DNA of 64,000 nucleotides from Streptococcus cuniculi (GCF_004570575.1 NZ_SPPD01000005.1:62001-126000), one strand, 5' to 3'. Counted from the stretch's first letter, positions 26,530 to 36,174 are shown. Program-made: numbers and translations. The notes: generated from the sequence alone by a model not told the origin.

Positions 26530-26972
26530 TTACACGTGAATTTGAAACCTTTCTCTTAGCGCAGGAAGAAACCTTTTTGACTCCGGCGAATAAATTGGCA
26601 GTGATTATTGATACACATAATATCGATCATGCCAAGCTCTTACTTAGCCACATGACCTACTCACGCGTCCCTGTCGTCACGGAGGACAATTGCTTTGTCG
26701 GTACGATTGGTCTGCGGGAAATTGTTAAATACCAATCTGAAAATGAATTGACAGATGACCAGCTGCACATGGATATTTCCCTTATTGTGGAAAAGGATGT
26801 CGCAACCGTTGGGGCCTCTTATCACCTAGAAGAAGTCATGCGAAAATTGGTGGATCAAGCATTCTTACCAGTCGTTGGTGAACAAGGAGAATTTCTAGGC
26901 ATTATCACTCGCAAGTCCATTTTAAAGGCTGTTAATGCCCTGCTTCACAACTTCACACTCGGGTCAAAGTGA
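26526..26972 (+). CDS. cbpB: CBS-domain protein CbpB (c-di-AMP-binding type)
   Basis: A 148-residue tandem CBS-domain protein. CBS1 is around residues 22-75 (SHMTYSRVPVVTEDNCFVGTI), CBS2 around 85-142 (FLPVVGEQGEFLGIITRKSI). In Listeria and streptococci this small CBS protein binds c-di-AMP and, when free of it, stimulates the (p)ppGpp synthase; I transfer that role by family and gene order. ATGA overlap with the phosphoesterase and TGATG overlap with the next gene. Confidence 0.85.
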   Translation: MITREFETFLLAQEETFLTPANKLAVIIDTHNIDHAKLLLSHMTYSRVPVVTEDNCFVGTIGLREIVKYQSENELTDDQLHMDISLIVEKDVATVGASYHLEEVMRKLVDQAFLPVVGEQGEFLGIITRKSILKAVNALLHNFTLGSK

Positions 26973-27715
26973 TGAAGGAAATGACACAGTATATTCAGGA
27001 GTTTCTTGCGACGAAAAAGCTATCTGAAAACTCAAAAACGGCTTATCTCTATGATTTAGAGCAGTTTAGCAAGCAGTGCGTAAGACCAAATCCGACGACC
27101 TTAGCACTCTATCAAGCCTTTTTACAAGATTTAAAACCAGCTGCTCAAAAGCGCAAGCTGTCTGCTGTTAATCAGTTTTTATTCTATCTTTATGAAAACG
27201 GCATTTTGGACCGCTATTATAAGATGAAAGCCCCTCAGCAGGTGTTATCAAAGCCTGTAGGTACGAGCTTGGAAGATTTGAGCTTTTTATGGGCGGAGAC
27301 CAAGTATAAAGACGGACAGAAGATCGCACTCTTGATTGCTTACCTAGGGCTTTTACCGAGTGAGTTAGCTGTTATGAAACAAGCAGATATAGACCGAAAT
27401 TTTCAGGTCTTGGCTATTCAAAAGTCGGCTCAGAAGCGGATTATCCCGATTCCAAATCAGTTGTTTCCACTTTTAGAAGTGGAAAAGGGGATTTATCTGT
27501 TTGATAAGAATGGATCGTCTTATTCCCGTCAGTGGTTTTTCAAGCGCTTGAGTGCATTTTTAGAGGAACAAGGAAAGTCGGAATGGAATGCCCAGAAGTT
27601 GCGGGAACAATTTATCCTGAGGCAATTGCAGGCTGGCAAAGAGTTGGCAGACATTGCCAAGTTGTTGGGCTTAAAAACAACGATGAGTCTAGAAAAATAC
27701 AAACATGGATATTAA
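26972..27715 (+). CDS. XerD-like tyrosine recombinase family protein, probably inactive
   Basis: A 247-residue protein with an N-terminal SAM-like core-binding domain ([20 protein letters not shown] onward) and a C-terminal recombinase fold ending in KYKHGY. The first catalytic Arg, expected in a GLRxSEL motif, reads GLLPSEL. The HxLR motif reads AQKLRE, so the His is missing. Streptococci use XerS at dif, and this XerD-like protein is conserved beside scpAB with unknown function. ATG at 26972 is preferred; GTG at 26969 is also in frame. It overlaps scpA by 11 nt. Confidence 0.85.
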   Translation: MKEMTQYIQEFLATKKLSENSKTAYLYDLEQFSKQCVRPNPTTLALYQAFLQDLKPAAQKRKLSAVNQFLFYLYENGILDRYYKMKAPQQVLSKPVGTSLEDLSFLWAETKYKDGQKIALLIAYLGLLPSELAVMKQADIDRNFQVLAIQKSAQKRIIPIPNQLFPLLEVEKGIYLFDKNGSSYSRQWFFKRLSAFLEEQGKSEWNAQKLREQFILRQLQAGKELADIAKLLGLKTTMSLEKYKHGY

Positions 27716-28424
27716 ATTAAAAGATTTTGAAGGACCGCTTGATTTACTCCTTCACTTAGTGTCTAAGTACCAAATGGACATCTACGAAGTGCCGATTACC
27801 GAAGTCATCGAGCAATATCTTGCCTATATCGCGACCCTACAAGCCATGCGTCTTGAGATTGCTGGCGAATACATGGTTATGGCCAGTCAGCTGATGCTGA
27901 TCAAGAGCCGCAGGCTTTTGCCCAAGGTCGTGGAGCAGGAGGAGGTTACAGATGATCCCGAGCAGGAATTGCTGTCACAATTGGAAGAATATCGTACCTT
28001 TAAGGTCCTCAGTGAAAAATTAAAGGAACAGCACGAGGAACGCGCTCACTATTTTTCCAAACCCAAGTTGGAATTGGTCTATGATGATGTGACCTTAGCG
28101 CAAGACAAGTCGGTGATTGATATTTTTCTCGCCTTTTCAAAAGTCATGGCTGAAAAGCAGGAAGAATTGCGGGTGAGCCATACGACCATTGCGCGTGATG
28201 AATATAAAATCGAAGATATGATGGAGCAGGTTCGCAGGCAGTTTCAAAGAGGAAAACGCTTGGTCTTGCGGGAATTGTTTGTCCAAAGTCGGGATATGAA
28301 TGAAGTGATTACCATTTTTTTGGCGACGCTTGAAATGGTCAAAAGTAAGGAAATCACCATGGAACAGACCGAAAATTTTGGAGAGATTTACTTGATAAGG
28401 AGTGAAGATGAGCCGATTAGCTGA
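27705..28424 (+). CDS. scpA: segregation and condensation protein A
   Basis: Kleisin subunit that links the SMC heads and binds ScpB. The 239-residue protein opens with the conserved [13 protein letters not shown] and has [29 protein letters not shown] and the C-terminal winged-helix region ([18 protein letters not shown]). It overlaps the upstream XerD-like gene and the downstream scpB (ScpB ATG at 28408), a compact translationally coupled trio. Confidence 0.97.
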   Translation: MDIKLKDFEGPLDLLLHLVSKYQMDIYEVPITEVIEQYLAYIATLQAMRLEIAGEYMVMASQLMLIKSRRLLPKVVEQEEVTDDPEQELLSQLEEYRTFKVLSEKLKEQHEERAHYFSKPKLELVYDDVTLAQDKSVIDIFLAFSKVMAEKQEELRVSHTTIARDEYKIEDMMEQVRRQFQRGKRLVLRELFVQSRDMNEVITIFLATLEMVKSKEITMEQTENFGEIYLIRSEDEPIS

Positions 28425-28983
28425 GATTGAAGTGCTCTTATTTGTAGCAGGAGAAGAGGGCTTGACGGTCCGCAATATGGCTGAAATGCTGGATTTACAG
28501 CCGTCAGCTATTATACAACAGCTCGAAAAATTAACTGAAAAACACCAGGCAGATAATCAGTCAGGGCTTGCTATTTTGGAGTCGTCGAGTCGCTACAAAT
28601 TGGTCACAAAAAAAGAGTACGCAGACCTCCTGCGTACCTATGCCAAAACGCCGATGAACCAATCGATGTCACGTGCCCTTCTGGAAACTCTGTCCATTAT
28701 CGCCTACAAGCAGCCGATTACGAGGATTGAAGTAGATAGCATTCGCGGGGTCAACTCAAGCGGAGCCATCAGCAAATTACAGGCCTTTGACCTCATTCGG
28801 GAAAATGGTAAAAAAGAGGTCTTAGGGCGTCCCAATTTATATGTCACAACCGATTATTTCCTCGATTATATGGGAATCAATCAGTTGGAGGAATTGCCCG
28901 AGGTGTCAGAACTTGATTTGGTCGATGAAGAAACCGAATTGTTCGTAGAAAGAAAAGAGATAGAAGAAGATGAGAATCAATAA
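28408..28983 (+). CDS. scpB: segregation and condensation protein B
   Basis: A 191-residue tandem winged-helix partner of ScpA in the SMC condensin complex. Conserved segments are [31 protein letters not shown] and [21 protein letters not shown] 28408 is chosen because AAGGAG (28397-28402) sits 5 nt before it; the in-frame GTG at 28402 lies inside the ribosome site. Overlaps scpA by 17 nt and rluB by 14 nt. Confidence 0.97.
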   Translation: MSRLAEIEVLLFVAGEEGLTVRNMAEMLDLQPSAIIQQLEKLTEKHQADNQSGLAILESSSRYKLVTKKEYADLLRTYAKTPMNQSMSRALLETLSIIAYKQPITRIEVDSIRGVNSSGAISKLQAFDLIRENGKKEVLGRPNLYVTTDYFLDYMGINQLEELPEVSELDLVDEETELFVERKEIEEDENQ

Positions 28984-29701
28984 ATACATCGCTCACGCTG
29001 GCGTGGCTAGCCGTCGAAAGGCTGAAGAGCTGATTAAGCAGGGCTTGGTGACGGTCAATGGTCAAGTTGTACGTGAACTTGGAACGACCATTAAATCAGG
29101 TGATAGGGTTGAAGTGGAAGGCCAGCCGATTTACAATGAGGAGAAGGTCTACTACCTTCTCAACAAACCGCGCGGGGTGATTTCAAGTGTATCAGATGAC
29201 AAGGGCAGAAAGACCGTGATTGATCTTCTACCACAGGTGACGGAGCGAATCTACCCTGTGGGACGATTGGACTGGGATACATCAGGGGTCTTGCTTTTGA
29301 CCAATGACGGAGATTTCACCGATGAAATGATTCACCCACGTAATGAGATTGATAAGGTCTATGTGGCGCGTGTTAAAGGAATTGCGAATAAAGAAGTCTT
29401 GCGCCCCTTGACCCGTGGAGTGGTCATTGACGGCAAGAAAACCAAGCCAGCCGTGTACAATATCTTGAAAGTAGATTCCGTGAAAAACCGATCGGTCGTT
29501 GAATTGACCATTCATGAGGGACGCAATCATCAGGTGAAAAAGATGTTCGAAGCTGTTGGTTTGCAGGTGGACAAGCTATCTCGGGCCCGCTTTGGCAATC
29601 TCGACTTGACGGGGCTTCGTCCGGGAGAATCCCGCAAATTGAACAAGAAAGATGTCAGCAAGCTCCATACTCTTGCTGTCACGAAGAAGCAGAAAAAATG
29701 A
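28970..29701 (+). CDS. rluB: 23S rRNA pseudouridine synthase RluB-type
   Basis: A 243-residue enzyme that isomerises a uridine in 23S rRNA (position 2605 in E. coli numbering). The N-terminal S4 RNA-binding domain reads [20 protein letters not shown]. The RsuA/RluB catalytic motif [17 protein letters not shown] contains the active Asp, followed by [15 protein letters not shown]. Overlaps scpB upstream and yidD downstream (ATGA). Confidence 0.95.
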   Translation: MRINKYIAHAGVASRRKAEELIKQGLVTVNGQVVRELGTTIKSGDRVEVEGQPIYNEEKVYYLLNKPRGVISSVSDDKGRKTVIDLLPQVTERIYPVGRLDWDTSGVLLLTNDGDFTDEMIHPRNEIDKVYVARVKGIANKEVLRPLTRGVVIDGKKTKPAVYNILKVDSVKNRSVVELTIHEGRNHQVKKMFEAVGLQVDKLSRARFGNLDLTGLRPGESRKLNKKDVSKLHTLAVTKKQKK

Positions 29702-29940
29702 CGGTTCTCTTGATAGGGCTAGTGCGCCTCTACCAGCGCTTTATCTCCCCCCTTTTCCCGCCTAGTTGCCGCTACCAACCGACCTGTTCAAGCTACATGA
29801 TTGAGGCGCTCCAAAAGCATGGACTAAAAGGCCTTCTCATGGGGATAGCGCGCATCCTACGCTGTCACCCCTTTGTGGCAGGAGGCAAAGACCCAGTACC
29901 CGATACCTTCAGCCTCAAGCGCCAGCAGGTGGATGAATAG
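29698..29940 (+). CDS. yidD: YidD membrane-insertion efficiency factor
   Basis: An 80-residue protein with the three conserved cysteines ([16 protein letters not shown] and [17 protein letters not shown]). YidD assists YidC/Oxa1-dependent membrane protein insertion and associates with the inner membrane through an amphipathic helix. ATGA overlap with rluB; it closes the murI-to-yidD run. The ~197 nt after it show no terminator hairpin I can support. Confidence 0.95.
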   Translation: MTVLLIGLVRLYQRFISPLFPPSCRYQPTCSSYMIEALQKHGLKGLLMGIARILRCHPFVAGGKDPVPDTFSLKRQQVDE

Positions 29941-30122
29941 GTGCTGTTCTAAAGTGAAGCAATTATAAAAAAGAGATTTTTACAGTTTGGTCGCAGGAAA
30001 AAGAGTTGAATTGTGAGATACGGATAACAATTTGCGATGTTCATTGCTTTTTCAACGAATGATTTTCTTCATGCGTTTGTTCTGAAGATTGTCTGCTGAC
30101 TATTGCATTATCTTTCAAGTTT

Positions 30123-30137
30123 TGCTACACTCTTTTT
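30123..30137 (+). promoter_or_regulatory. extended -10 box 6 nt before the YqgQ start
   Basis: TGCTACACT: TG at 30123-30124, TACACT at 30126-30131, then six bases and the ATG at 30138. No ribosome site. A leaderless transcript is predicted. Confidence 0.6.
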
Positions 30138-30353
30138 ATGGCGAGACTTTATGATGTACAGCAATTGCTGAAACGTTTTGGAATTATTGTATATATGGGC
30201 AATCGACTCTATGATATTGAATTGATGCAGATTGAATTGCATGGTCTTTATCAAGCAGGTGTCATCGATCGATTGGAGTACATGGAAGCAGAGATGGTTT
30301 TAAGACGAGAGCATCGTTTGGAGTTAGAATATCAAAAGAAAAAGGAGAGTTAA
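30138..30353 (+). CDS. YqgQ-like (DUF910) protein
   Basis: A 71-residue, mostly helical protein with the DUF910 pattern DVQQLLKRFGIIVYMGNR...LMQIELHGLYQAGVI. In Bacillus, yqgQ lies beside the rhodanese and glucokinase genes; a function is not established. It is followed directly by the rhodanese gene (stop and start adjacent), so the two are coupled. Translation probably starts at the mRNA 5' end (see upstream promoter). Confidence 0.88.
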   Translation: MARLYDVQQLLKRFGIIVYMGNRLYDIELMQIELHGLYQAGVIDRLEYMEAEMVLRREHRLELEYQKKKES

Positions 30354-30737
30354 ATGTCAACCTTATATGTATTACTGGCATTTGTTGTATTAGTAGGAGC
30401 TTGGATCGCATTCAATTATTGGCGTTTGCGTCAAGCAGCAAAAGTAGTCGAAAATCATGAATTCGCTCAAAAAATTCACAATGGGCAACTGATTGATTTG
30501 CGTGAGCCAACTGAATATCGGAAGAAACATATTATGGGTGCTCGTAATATTCCTTATCAACAATTGAAACAGAGCCTTGCAGCCCTTCGCAAGGATAAGC
30601 CTGTCTTGCTTTATGAAAACGATCGTGGGCAACTGGTCACTCAAGCAGCCCTCTATTTGAAAAAGCAAGGTTTTAACGAAATTTATATTCTTGGCTATGG
30701 TTTGAATGGCTGGGACGGAAAAGTGAAAAGCAACTAG
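30354..30737 (+). CDS. membrane-anchored rhodanese-like protein lacking the active Cys
   Basis: A 127-residue protein. The N-terminal transmembrane helix (LYVLLAFVVLVGAWIAFNYW) is followed by a rhodanese domain (LIDLREPTEYRKKHIMGARNIP, then YILGYGLNGWDGKV). At the active-loop position where sulfurtransferases have Cys (VVYCxxGxR), it reads LLYENDRGQ. It is therefore unlikely to transfer sulfur and may be a binding or regulatory domain. The YqgQ-rhodanese pair resembles Bacillus yqgQ-yqhL. Confidence 0.88.
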   Translation: MSTLYVLLAFVVLVGAWIAFNYWRLRQAAKVVENHEFAQKIHNGQLIDLREPTEYRKKHIMGARNIPYQQLKQSLAALRKDKPVLLYENDRGQLVTQAALYLKKQGFNEIYILGYGLNGWDGKVKSN

Positions 30738-30744
30738 ATGAAAG

Positions 30745-30766
30745 GGAGCAGAACTGCTCTTTTTTA
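30745..30766 (+). terminator. terminator after rhodanese gene
   Basis: GAGCA-GAAC-TGCTC followed by TTTTTT, 8 nt after the stop. Confidence 0.75.
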
Positions 30767-30812
30767 TTGAATTGTTGTAGATATTTTTTACAGATTGGTT
30801 CAAGGGTAAGTA

Positions 30813-30828
30813 TGGTATAATAAGAACT
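30813..30828 (+). promoter_or_regulatory. extended -10 box 7 nt before rsmD
   Basis: TGGTATAAT (30813-30821), then seven bases and the ATG at 30829. Predicted +1 is at or one base before the start codon; no ribosome site. Confidence 0.65.
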
Positions 30829-31368
30829 ATGAGAATTATTTCTGGAAATTACGGTGGCAGACCGCTCAAAACCTTAGCCGGAAAGACAACACGTCCGACA
30901 TCTGACAAGGTTCGCGGTGCCATGTTTAATATGATTGGCCCTTATTTTGATGGGGGGCGTGTCTTGGATTTATTTGCAGGAAGTGGTGGCTTGTCTATTG
31001 AGGCCATTTCACGTGGCATGGAGCAGGCAGTTCTGGTGGAGCGCGACCGACAAGCGCAAGCCATCATTAAAGAAAACATTGCCATGACCAAGGAAGCTAG
31101 TAAGTTTCAGTTCTTGCAGATGGAGGCTCAGCATGCGCTAGAGGTGGTAAATGGTCCTTTTGACCTCGTCTTTTTAGACCCACCTTACGCCAAGGAAACG
31201 ATTGTAGAGACGGTCACGGCCTTGTGTCAGAAACAGTTGCTGGCAGAAGAAGTCATGGTGGTCTGTGAGACAGACAAGCAGGTCCAGCTTCCAGAAGAAA
31301 TCGCGGACTTGGGCATTTGGAAAGAAAAAATCTATGGAATTAGCAAGGTGACGGTTTATGTCAGGTAA
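30829..31368 (+). CDS. rsmD: 16S rRNA (guanine966-N2) methyltransferase
   Basis: A 179-residue methyltransferase that modifies G966 in the 30S P-site region. SAM loop [10 protein letters not shown] (residues 45-54) and the N2-methylase motif DPPY (117-120). The opening [15 protein letters not shown] is characteristic. Overlaps coaD by 11 nt. The initiation codon sits at the predicted transcription start, so the operon rsmD-coaD-sepM seems to begin with leaderless translation. Confidence 0.96.
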   Translation: MRIISGNYGGRPLKTLAGKTTRPTSDKVRGAMFNMIGPYFDGGRVLDLFAGSGGLSIEAISRGMEQAVLVERDRQAQAIIKENIAMTKEASKFQFLQMEAQHALEVVNGPFDLVFLDPPYAKETIVETVTALCQKQLLAEEVMVVCETDKQVQLPEEIADLGIWKEKIYGISKVTVYVR

Positions 31369-31846
31369 AATTGGACTTTTTACGGGGTCATTTGACCCTC
31401 TTACAAATGGGCATTTGGACTTGATTAGGCGTGCCAGTCAGCTCTTTGATGCCCTCTACGTAGGTATCTTTATCAATCCGCACAAGCAAGGGCTGTTGAC
31501 AAGCGAGAAACGCAAACGATTGATTGAAGAGGCAGTAGCCGAGATGCCTACGGTCAAGGTCTTGGTCGCCCAAGATGAACTGGTTGTGGATGTGGCGAAA
31601 AAAATCGGTGCCAGTTACTTGGTGCGTGGTCTGCGCAACGGGATTGACCTGGAATACGAATCCAGTTTTGATTTTTACAATCGCAGGTTGGCGCCAGAAC
31701 TTGAGACTATTTATCTAGTAGCAAGGCCCGAATATAAGTTCGTCTCCTCCATTCAAGTGCGGGAACTCCTGCATTTTCAGCAAGACATCAGCCCTTATGT
31801 ACCTAAAATCATTAGCAAGGAACTCATGAAGTATGAAAAAAAATAA
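31358..31846 (+). CDS. coaD: phosphopantetheine adenylyltransferase
   Basis: A 162-residue hexameric nucleotidyltransferase for the penultimate step of coenzyme A synthesis. Nucleotide-binding motif [15 protein letters not shown] near the N-terminus (residues 9-23) and [11 protein letters not shown] near 127-137 are both intact. Overlaps rsmD by 11 nt and sepM by 14 nt, the standard streptococcal order. Confidence 0.96.
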   Translation: MSGKIGLFTGSFDPLTNGHLDLIRRASQLFDALYVGIFINPHKQGLLTSEKRKRLIEEAVAEMPTVKVLVAQDELVVDVAKKIGASYLVRGLRNGIDLEYESSFDFYNRRLAPELETIYLVARPEYKFVSSIQVRELLHFQQDISPYVPKIISKELMKYEKK

Positions 31847-32882
31847 AAAACTAGTTCTAATTCTATCCATTGTCTTCTCAACCATCTTGTTGTGGGTTGC
31901 CTTTTTATTCCCACTTCCCTACTATATCGAAAGCCCTGGTGGTGCAGCTGATATTCGTACAGTCTTAACCGTTGGTGGAAAAGAGGATGAACAGTCAGGC
32001 TCCTATAATTTTGTCTATGTGCAAGTCAAGCCAGCTACGGCTATTCAACTCCTCTTTGCTAGCCTTGATTCGCACTCTGATATTATTTCCAAGGAAGAGT
32101 TGGCAGGTGGCGCAAACAGTGAAGAATTCTACCGTATCAATCAATTCTATATGGAAACTTCCCAGAACATCGCCAAATATCAGGGATTGACTTTGGCGAA
32201 GAAAGAAACATCTTTGGAATTTTTCGGGGTTTATGTCCTCAATGTGACCGAGGATTCCACTTTTAAGCATATTTTGAATATTGCTGATACTGTGGTTAGC
32301 GTCAATGGTAAAACCTTCAAAAGTTCGCTAGAGTTGATTGAATACGTCAGCAGTCTGGAGCTGGGGAGCGATGTCAGGGTAGGCTATGTGAGCGCTGGTC
32401 AGGAATTGACCGCAGATGGAAAAATCATCAAGCTAGAAAATGGGAAAAATGGCATTGGGATCGGCCTTGTAGACCATACAGAAGTCAAAAGCAGTGAGCA
32501 GATTGATTTTCAGACAGGAAGCATTGGTGGTCCAAGTGCAGGCTTGATGTTTACGCTAGCCATTTACACCCAATTGGCAGATTCTGATTTACGGGACGGT
32601 CGCATGATTGCGGGGACTGGAACGATTGGAGAAGATGGTTCCGTCGGTGATATTGGTGGTGCCGACAAGAAAGTCCTCTCCGCGGCTAAAGCAGGAGCCA
32701 GTGTGTTCTTTGTTCCCAATAATCCAGTCGATAAAGAGATTTTGAAACAACATCCAGATGCCAAAACCAATTATGAAGAAGCAATGGAAGCTGTCAAAAA
32801 GGATAAATTGGATATCGAAGTTGTACCCGTGACCAATGTCAAGGAAGCCATTGACTATCTGAAGAAAACCAAGAGCCAATAA
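31833..32882 (+). CDS. sepM: SepM-like membrane-anchored PDZ/Lon-type serine protease
   Basis: A 349-residue cell-surface protease. Transmembrane helix at residues 8-28, PDZ domain around 125-195 ([15 protein letters not shown]), and S16-type catalytic domain with Ser235 (GGPSAGLMF) and the partner Lys at about 280 (GGADKK). In S. mutans SepM trims the competence-stimulating peptide; other streptococci keep the gene in this rsmD-coaD operon. No comC-type peptide gene is in the window. Confidence 0.92.
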   Translation: MKKNKKLVLILSIVFSTILLWVAFLFPLPYYIESPGGAADIRTVLTVGGKEDEQSGSYNFVYVQVKPATAIQLLFASLDSHSDIISKEELAGGANSEEFYRINQFYMETSQNIAKYQGLTLAKKETSLEFFGVYVLNVTEDSTFKHILNIADTVVSVNGKTFKSSLELIEYVSSLELGSDVRVGYVSAGQELTADGKIIKLENGKNGIGIGLVDHTEVKSSEQIDFQTGSIGGPSAGLMFTLAIYTQLADSDLRDGRMIAGTGTIGEDGSVGDIGGADKKVLSAAKAGASVFFVPNNPVDKEILKQHPDAKTNYEEAMEAVKKDKLDIEVVPVTNVKEAIDYLKKTKSQ

Positions 32883-33035
32883 GGGCTTTCAGAGTGTAGA
32901 CAAACGCAAGAACTATTCAAAAGCCCTGCTAATGTAACATTCTGTTTTTCGATTTCCTTGAGCGAAGCGAGCTGCATCAGATACTTTTCGCTGTGGTAAA
33001 CGTAGAGACTGGATAAAAGTCCAAGCCCTAAATAT

Positions 33036-33091
33036 AAAAAGCGAACAAAACTAGTTTTCTACCCCTCAGAATTCTGTTTAGTTCGCTTTTT
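33036..33091. terminator. terminator-like hairpin downstream of sepM
   Basis: 11-bp perfect stem AAAAAGCGAAC (33036-33046)/GTTCGCTTTTT (33081-33091) with a 34-nt loop; T-runs on both strands. Confidence 0.7.
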
Positions 33092-33160
33092 GTATCTAAT
33101 TTATCCATTTGAAGGTTTGATGATAAAGAATCTCAAAAATCAAAATCTTTTTGCCCCAGC

Positions 33161-33253
33161 CTCTACTCGGAAATGTTGAGACTTTAGGCTCAACATTTAG
33201 GTATGGAATCCCGCAGGAAGTCGCTACCATTCGCACCACTTAAGAAAAGTATC
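33161..33253. repeat. dispersed repeat family 2, copy 1
   Basis: CTCTACTCGGAAATGTTGAG, a loop, CTCAACATTTAGGTAT, CCGCAGGAAGTCGCTACC, and CGCACCACTTAAGAAA. The same series of blocks occurs inverted at 53772-53864. It includes the hairpin AAATGTTGAG/CTCAACATTT. Non-coding. Confidence 0.8.
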
Positions 33254-33575
33254 CCAAAAGAATGTTTCTTCATTCTAAGAGTCAATAGGGGTTCTTTTTT
33301 AATACTTTGAAATGGCTTGAGGAATAGGGAGCGAAGGGAGTTTAAAATTGATATTTGTCGCTGTAGTGCAATTCCTAGCAATTGAAACTCCGACTTTGAA
33401 GATTGGAGGAGGTTGCTTGCGTCCGAAACACCTAAGAAATGATTAAAAATTTTTCTGTATCGATTGAAGATGAGAATATTCTGAAATTTCTATTCTATAG
33501 CCTTGCTCTATCAAATTGATGTTGAATCGTGTTATAATAATAAGGTTAGATAGAAAAAAGAGAAAAGGAGGAGTT

Positions 33576-34142
33576 ATGAAAAAGGAAATCGCACCTGAAT
33601 TGTACAATTATAATAAATTTCCTGGTCCCAGTTTTGCTCGAGTCGGGGATAAGGTTGTCGCAGAAAATATTGAACTAGATCTCTTGGAAGACTACCGTCA
33701 AGCCTTTGATCAGACGGCTTTTGGCCAACGTTTTTCTCCCCTCATGCTAAAGTTTGATTACATTGTGGGAGATTGGGGCAACGATCAGCTCCGTTTGAAA
33801 GGTTTTTACAGGGACGAGAAGGCAGTGAAGTTCGACTTGAAAATCAGCCGTTTGGACGATTACTTGACAGAGTTTTGTAATTTTGGCTGCGCCTATTTTG
33901 TCTTGGAAAATCCAAATCCGCAGGAACTACCAGTAGAAGTGGCAGAACACCCAATCCGTAGACGCCGTAGCAGAAACAATCGCAAACCTCAGCGTTCATT
34001 TACCGTAAAAGAAAAGAGCGATAAGCAAAATCAACGCTCACAAAAGCAGACAAAACTAGAACGTAGCAAGAAACAACACAAGAAAAAGAATCAGCGTGAA
34101 CCACAGGAAGCCAAGCGTGGCTTTGTGATTCGCCAGAAGTAG
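33576..34142 (+). CDS. YutD-like (DUF1027) protein
   Basis: A 188-residue protein. The N-terminal ~115 residues match the YutD/DUF1027 domain ([49 protein letters not shown]). The C-terminal ~70 residues are highly basic and low-complexity ([25 protein letters not shown]), suggesting RNA or ribosome contact. The start at 33576 has AAAGGAGGAG just before it; an in-frame ATG at 33516 precedes the extended -10 TGTTATAAT (33530-33538). Function unknown. rlmN follows 7 nt later, so they share an operon. Confidence 0.88.
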   Translation: MKKEIAPELYNYNKFPGPSFARVGDKVVAENIELDLLEDYRQAFDQTAFGQRFSPLMLKFDYIVGDWGNDQLRLKGFYRDEKAVKFDLKISRLDDYLTEFCNFGCAYFVLENPNPQELPVEVAEHPIRRRRSRNNRKPQRSFTVKEKSDKQNQRSQKQTKLERSKKQHKKKNQREPQEAKRGFVIRQK

Positions 34143-34149
34143 GAGACCT

Positions 34150-35262
34150 ATGAAACCATCGATTTATAGCCTCAGCCGCACGGATTTGACGGACTGGGTA
34201 TTGGCACAGGATGAGAAGAAATTTCGCGCCACGCAGATTTGGGAGTGGCTCTATCGGAAACGTGTTCAGACCTTTGACGAGATGACCAATCTATCAAAAG
34301 ACTTGATTGCAAAACTAAACGACCACTTTGTCGTCAATCCCCTCAAACAGCGCATCGTACAGGAATCAAAAGACGGGACGGTCAAGTACCTATTTGAATT
34401 GCTTGATGGAATGCTGATTGAGACAGTTTTGATGCGCCAGCATTACGGCTTGTCTGTCTGTGTGACAACCCAGGTCGGCTGCAATATCGGCTGTACTTTC
34501 TGTGCCTCTGGCTTGATTCGCAAGCAACGAGATTTAAATAGTGGAGAAATCATGGCGCAGATTATGCTGGTGCAGAAGTATTTTGATGACCGCAATCAAG
34601 GGGAGCGCGTCAGCCATATCGTGGTCATGGGGATTGGGGAACCCTTTGATAACTACGACAATGTCCTCAATTTCTTGCGGATTGTCAATGATGATAAGGG
34701 AATGGCCATCGGGGCTCGTCACATCACCGTTTCCACCTCTGGCTTGGCACCGAAAATTCGTGAATTTGCGAGAGAAGGTGTGCAGGTCAATCTAGCAGTC
34801 TCTCTCCACGCTCCAAACAATGACATTCGCTCAAGCATCATGCGTATCAACCGTAAGTTCCCAATTGAAGTCTTGTTTGAAGCCATTGAAGACTATATCG
34901 ACACGACGAACCGCCGGGTGACCTTCGAGTATATCATGCTCAACGAAGTCAATGACGGAGTGGAACAAGCCCAAGAATTGGCTGATTTGACCAAGAATAT
35001 TCGCAAGCTGTCCTACGTTAACTTGATTCCTTATAACCCTGTGAGCGAACATGACCAATATAGCCGTTCCACACCAGAACGGGTGGCAGCTTTCTATGAC
35101 CGCCTCAAGAAAAATGGGGTTAACTGCGTTGTCCGTCAGGAACATGGTACCGATATTGATGCGGCTTGTGGTCAGTTGCGCTCCAACACCATGAAAAAAG
35201 ACCGCGAATCAGCCCGTGCCCGTATTGCAGCAGCCAAGGCCAAAGCAGGTATCAAGGCATGA
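34150..35262 (+). CDS. rlmN: 23S rRNA (adenine2503-C2)/tRNA methyltransferase
   Basis: A 370-residue radical SAM enzyme that methylates A2503 of 23S rRNA and A37 of some tRNAs. The cluster cysteines Cys111, Cys115 and Cys118 are in [12 protein letters not shown]. The catalytic Cys is in the C-terminal DAACGQL. The SAM-binding [12 protein letters not shown] and STSGLAPKI segments are intact. Its stop overlaps the VanZ-like gene by ATGA. Confidence 0.97.
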   Translation: MKPSIYSLSRTDLTDWVLAQDEKKFRATQIWEWLYRKRVQTFDEMTNLSKDLIAKLNDHFVVNPLKQRIVQESKDGTVKYLFELLDGMLIETVLMRQHYGLSVCVTTQVGCNIGCTFCASGLIRKQRDLNSGEIMAQIMLVQKYFDDRNQGERVSHIVVMGIGEPFDNYDNVLNFLRIVNDDKGMAIGARHITVSTSGLAPKIREFAREGVQVNLAVSLHAPNNDIRSSIMRINRKFPIEVLFEAIEDYIDTTNRRVTFEYIMLNEVNDGVEQAQELADLTKNIRKLSYVNLIPYNPVSEHDQYSRSTPERVAAFYDRLKKNGVNCVVRQEHGTDIDAACGQLRSNTMKKDRESARARIAAAKAKAGIKA

Positions 35263-35774
35263 GCAATCTGTTTCGAGTAGACGGAGAATTGACCACGGTC
35301 GGCCGAAAAGTCGGCCTATTTTTGGCGTGGCTCTACGGCCTTGCAATCTGTTGTATGTGCTTTCTACCGCAAAATATCTATCCTCAGTATAAGACCTTTT
35401 CTACGCCAGGGATTGTCCAAATTGGCAGGCTCTATCTCTTGCCCGTGCCCTTTAATAGTTTCGTCAATGCTGATCAGCTCGTTAGCCTCGGTGACTGGTG
35501 GCTGGTCCTGCTTCAGAATCTCACCAACATTTTTCTGCTCTACCCCCTTGTCTTGGCCTTTGTGTTTCTTTTTAGAAAATGGCAGAGCCTTCGAGCAGTT
35601 GCCATCTATAGCTTTTTGATGAGTTTGTTCATCGAGTGTACCCAGCTCTTGCTGGATCTTCTCTTTGATGCAGGCCGTGTCTTTGAAGTTGATGACCTCT
35701 GGACCAATACACTAGGAGGAATCCTTGCCTATCTGACCTATTGCCTGTGGAAGAAAGCCTTTACAAAAAAATGA
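35259..35774 (+). CDS. VanZ-like family membrane protein
   Basis: A 171-residue protein with four or so hydrophobic helices (near 20-36, 80-105, 115-135, 148-165) and the VanZ hallmarks [27 protein letters not shown] and [13 protein letters not shown]. VanZ-type proteins confer low-level teicoplanin resistance in some operons; in streptococci the gene is housekeeping and its role is unclear. The start at 35259 is the ATG of an ATGA overlap with rlmN. Confidence 0.9.
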   Translation: MSNLFRVDGELTTVGRKVGLFLAWLYGLAICCMCFLPQNIYPQYKTFSTPGIVQIGRLYLLPVPFNSFVNADQLVSLGDWWLVLLQNLTNIFLLYPLVLAFVFLFRKWQSLRAVAIYSFLMSLFIECTQLLLDLLFDAGRVFEVDDLWTNTLGGILAYLTYCLWKKAFTKK

Positions 35775-35793
35775 AGATTTTTCAAGAAAGAGC

Positions 35794-35822
35794 TTGACAA
35801 AGATAAAAAGAAGTCCTATAAT
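35794..35822 (+). promoter_or_regulatory. perfect consensus promoter for the trpB leader
   Basis: TTGACA (35794-35799), 17-bp spacer, TATAAT (35817-35822). Both hexamers match the consensus exactly, giving strong constitutive initiation upstream of a T-box attenuator. Confidence 0.9.
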
Positions 35823-35830
35823 ATGGGCTA

Positions 35831-35922
35831 TACTCAATGAAAATGAAGAGCTGACTAGGAAACGACTTAGCGTACGGCAAAGTGAGCTGACAAGGTCAGG
35901 TGTTCAGTTTCGCAGAGTAAGA
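35831..35922. repeat. possible MITE-like repeat end inside the trp leader
   Basis: TACTCAATGAAAATGAAGAG followed by CTGACTAGGAAA at 35831-35862 closely resembles the reverse complement of the right end of copy D (TACTCAATAAACATCAAAAG, then TAGACTAGGAAA). The right boundary near GAGTA at 35918-35922 is uncertain. If real, the element lies between the promoter and the T-box stem I. Confidence 0.4.
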
Positions 35923-36174
35923 ATCAGAAGAAGTAGTAGACGAGAAGTTTTCAGGGAGCTTGTGGGTATTGCGAACAAGCAGCGGACGTTTATGAAATGG
36001 GCTGATGTTCTATAGTGAATTCAAAACAATGAGAATTCGGTTGGCACCCCTTACCGTGCAGCTCCTTGATAGAGGAGCTTGAGAGATGGGACGATTCTAG
36101 ACAAGTTCCATAAGTGAGGTGGCACCGTGTCATTGACGCCCTCGCATACAGTTTTGTATGCGGGGGCTTTTTCT
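35923..36174 (+). promoter_or_regulatory. T-box riboswitch, tryptophan specific (UGG specifier)
   Basis: GTAGTAGACGAG (35935-35945) fits the lower stem I. GCTTGTGGGTATTGCGAACAAGC (35958-35980) forms the distal stem-loop with the GG/TGCGA elements. The specifier loop GAAATGGGC has TGG at 35998-36000 followed by G. T-box GAGGTGGCACCGTG at 36116-36129. The terminator GCCCTCGCATAC/GTATGCGGGGGC plus TTTTTCT ends near 36174. Uncharged tRNA-Trp should allow read-through into trpB. Confidence 0.88.

Larger units (their letters stand above)
32883..33515. other. gene-free region with terminator and dispersed repeat
   Basis: Holds a terminator at 33036-33091 and dispersed repeat copy 1 at 33161-33253. 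Between 33254 and 33500 is AT-rich sequence with scattered stops in all frames and no gene. Nothing further could be recognised at 32890-33030 apart from short inverted pairs such as GAGCGAAGCGAGC. Confidence 0.6.

Noticed and set aside
33516..33575. Longer start for the YutD-like gene
   Set aside because: The ATG at 33516 lies upstream of the TGTTATAAT promoter, and the AAAGGAGGAG site favours 33576.
35794..36015. 73-codon open frame upstream of trpB
   Set aside because: It begins at the TTGACA promoter and runs through T-box stem I to the specifier loop. The RNA structure explains the sequence, and there is no ribosome site.
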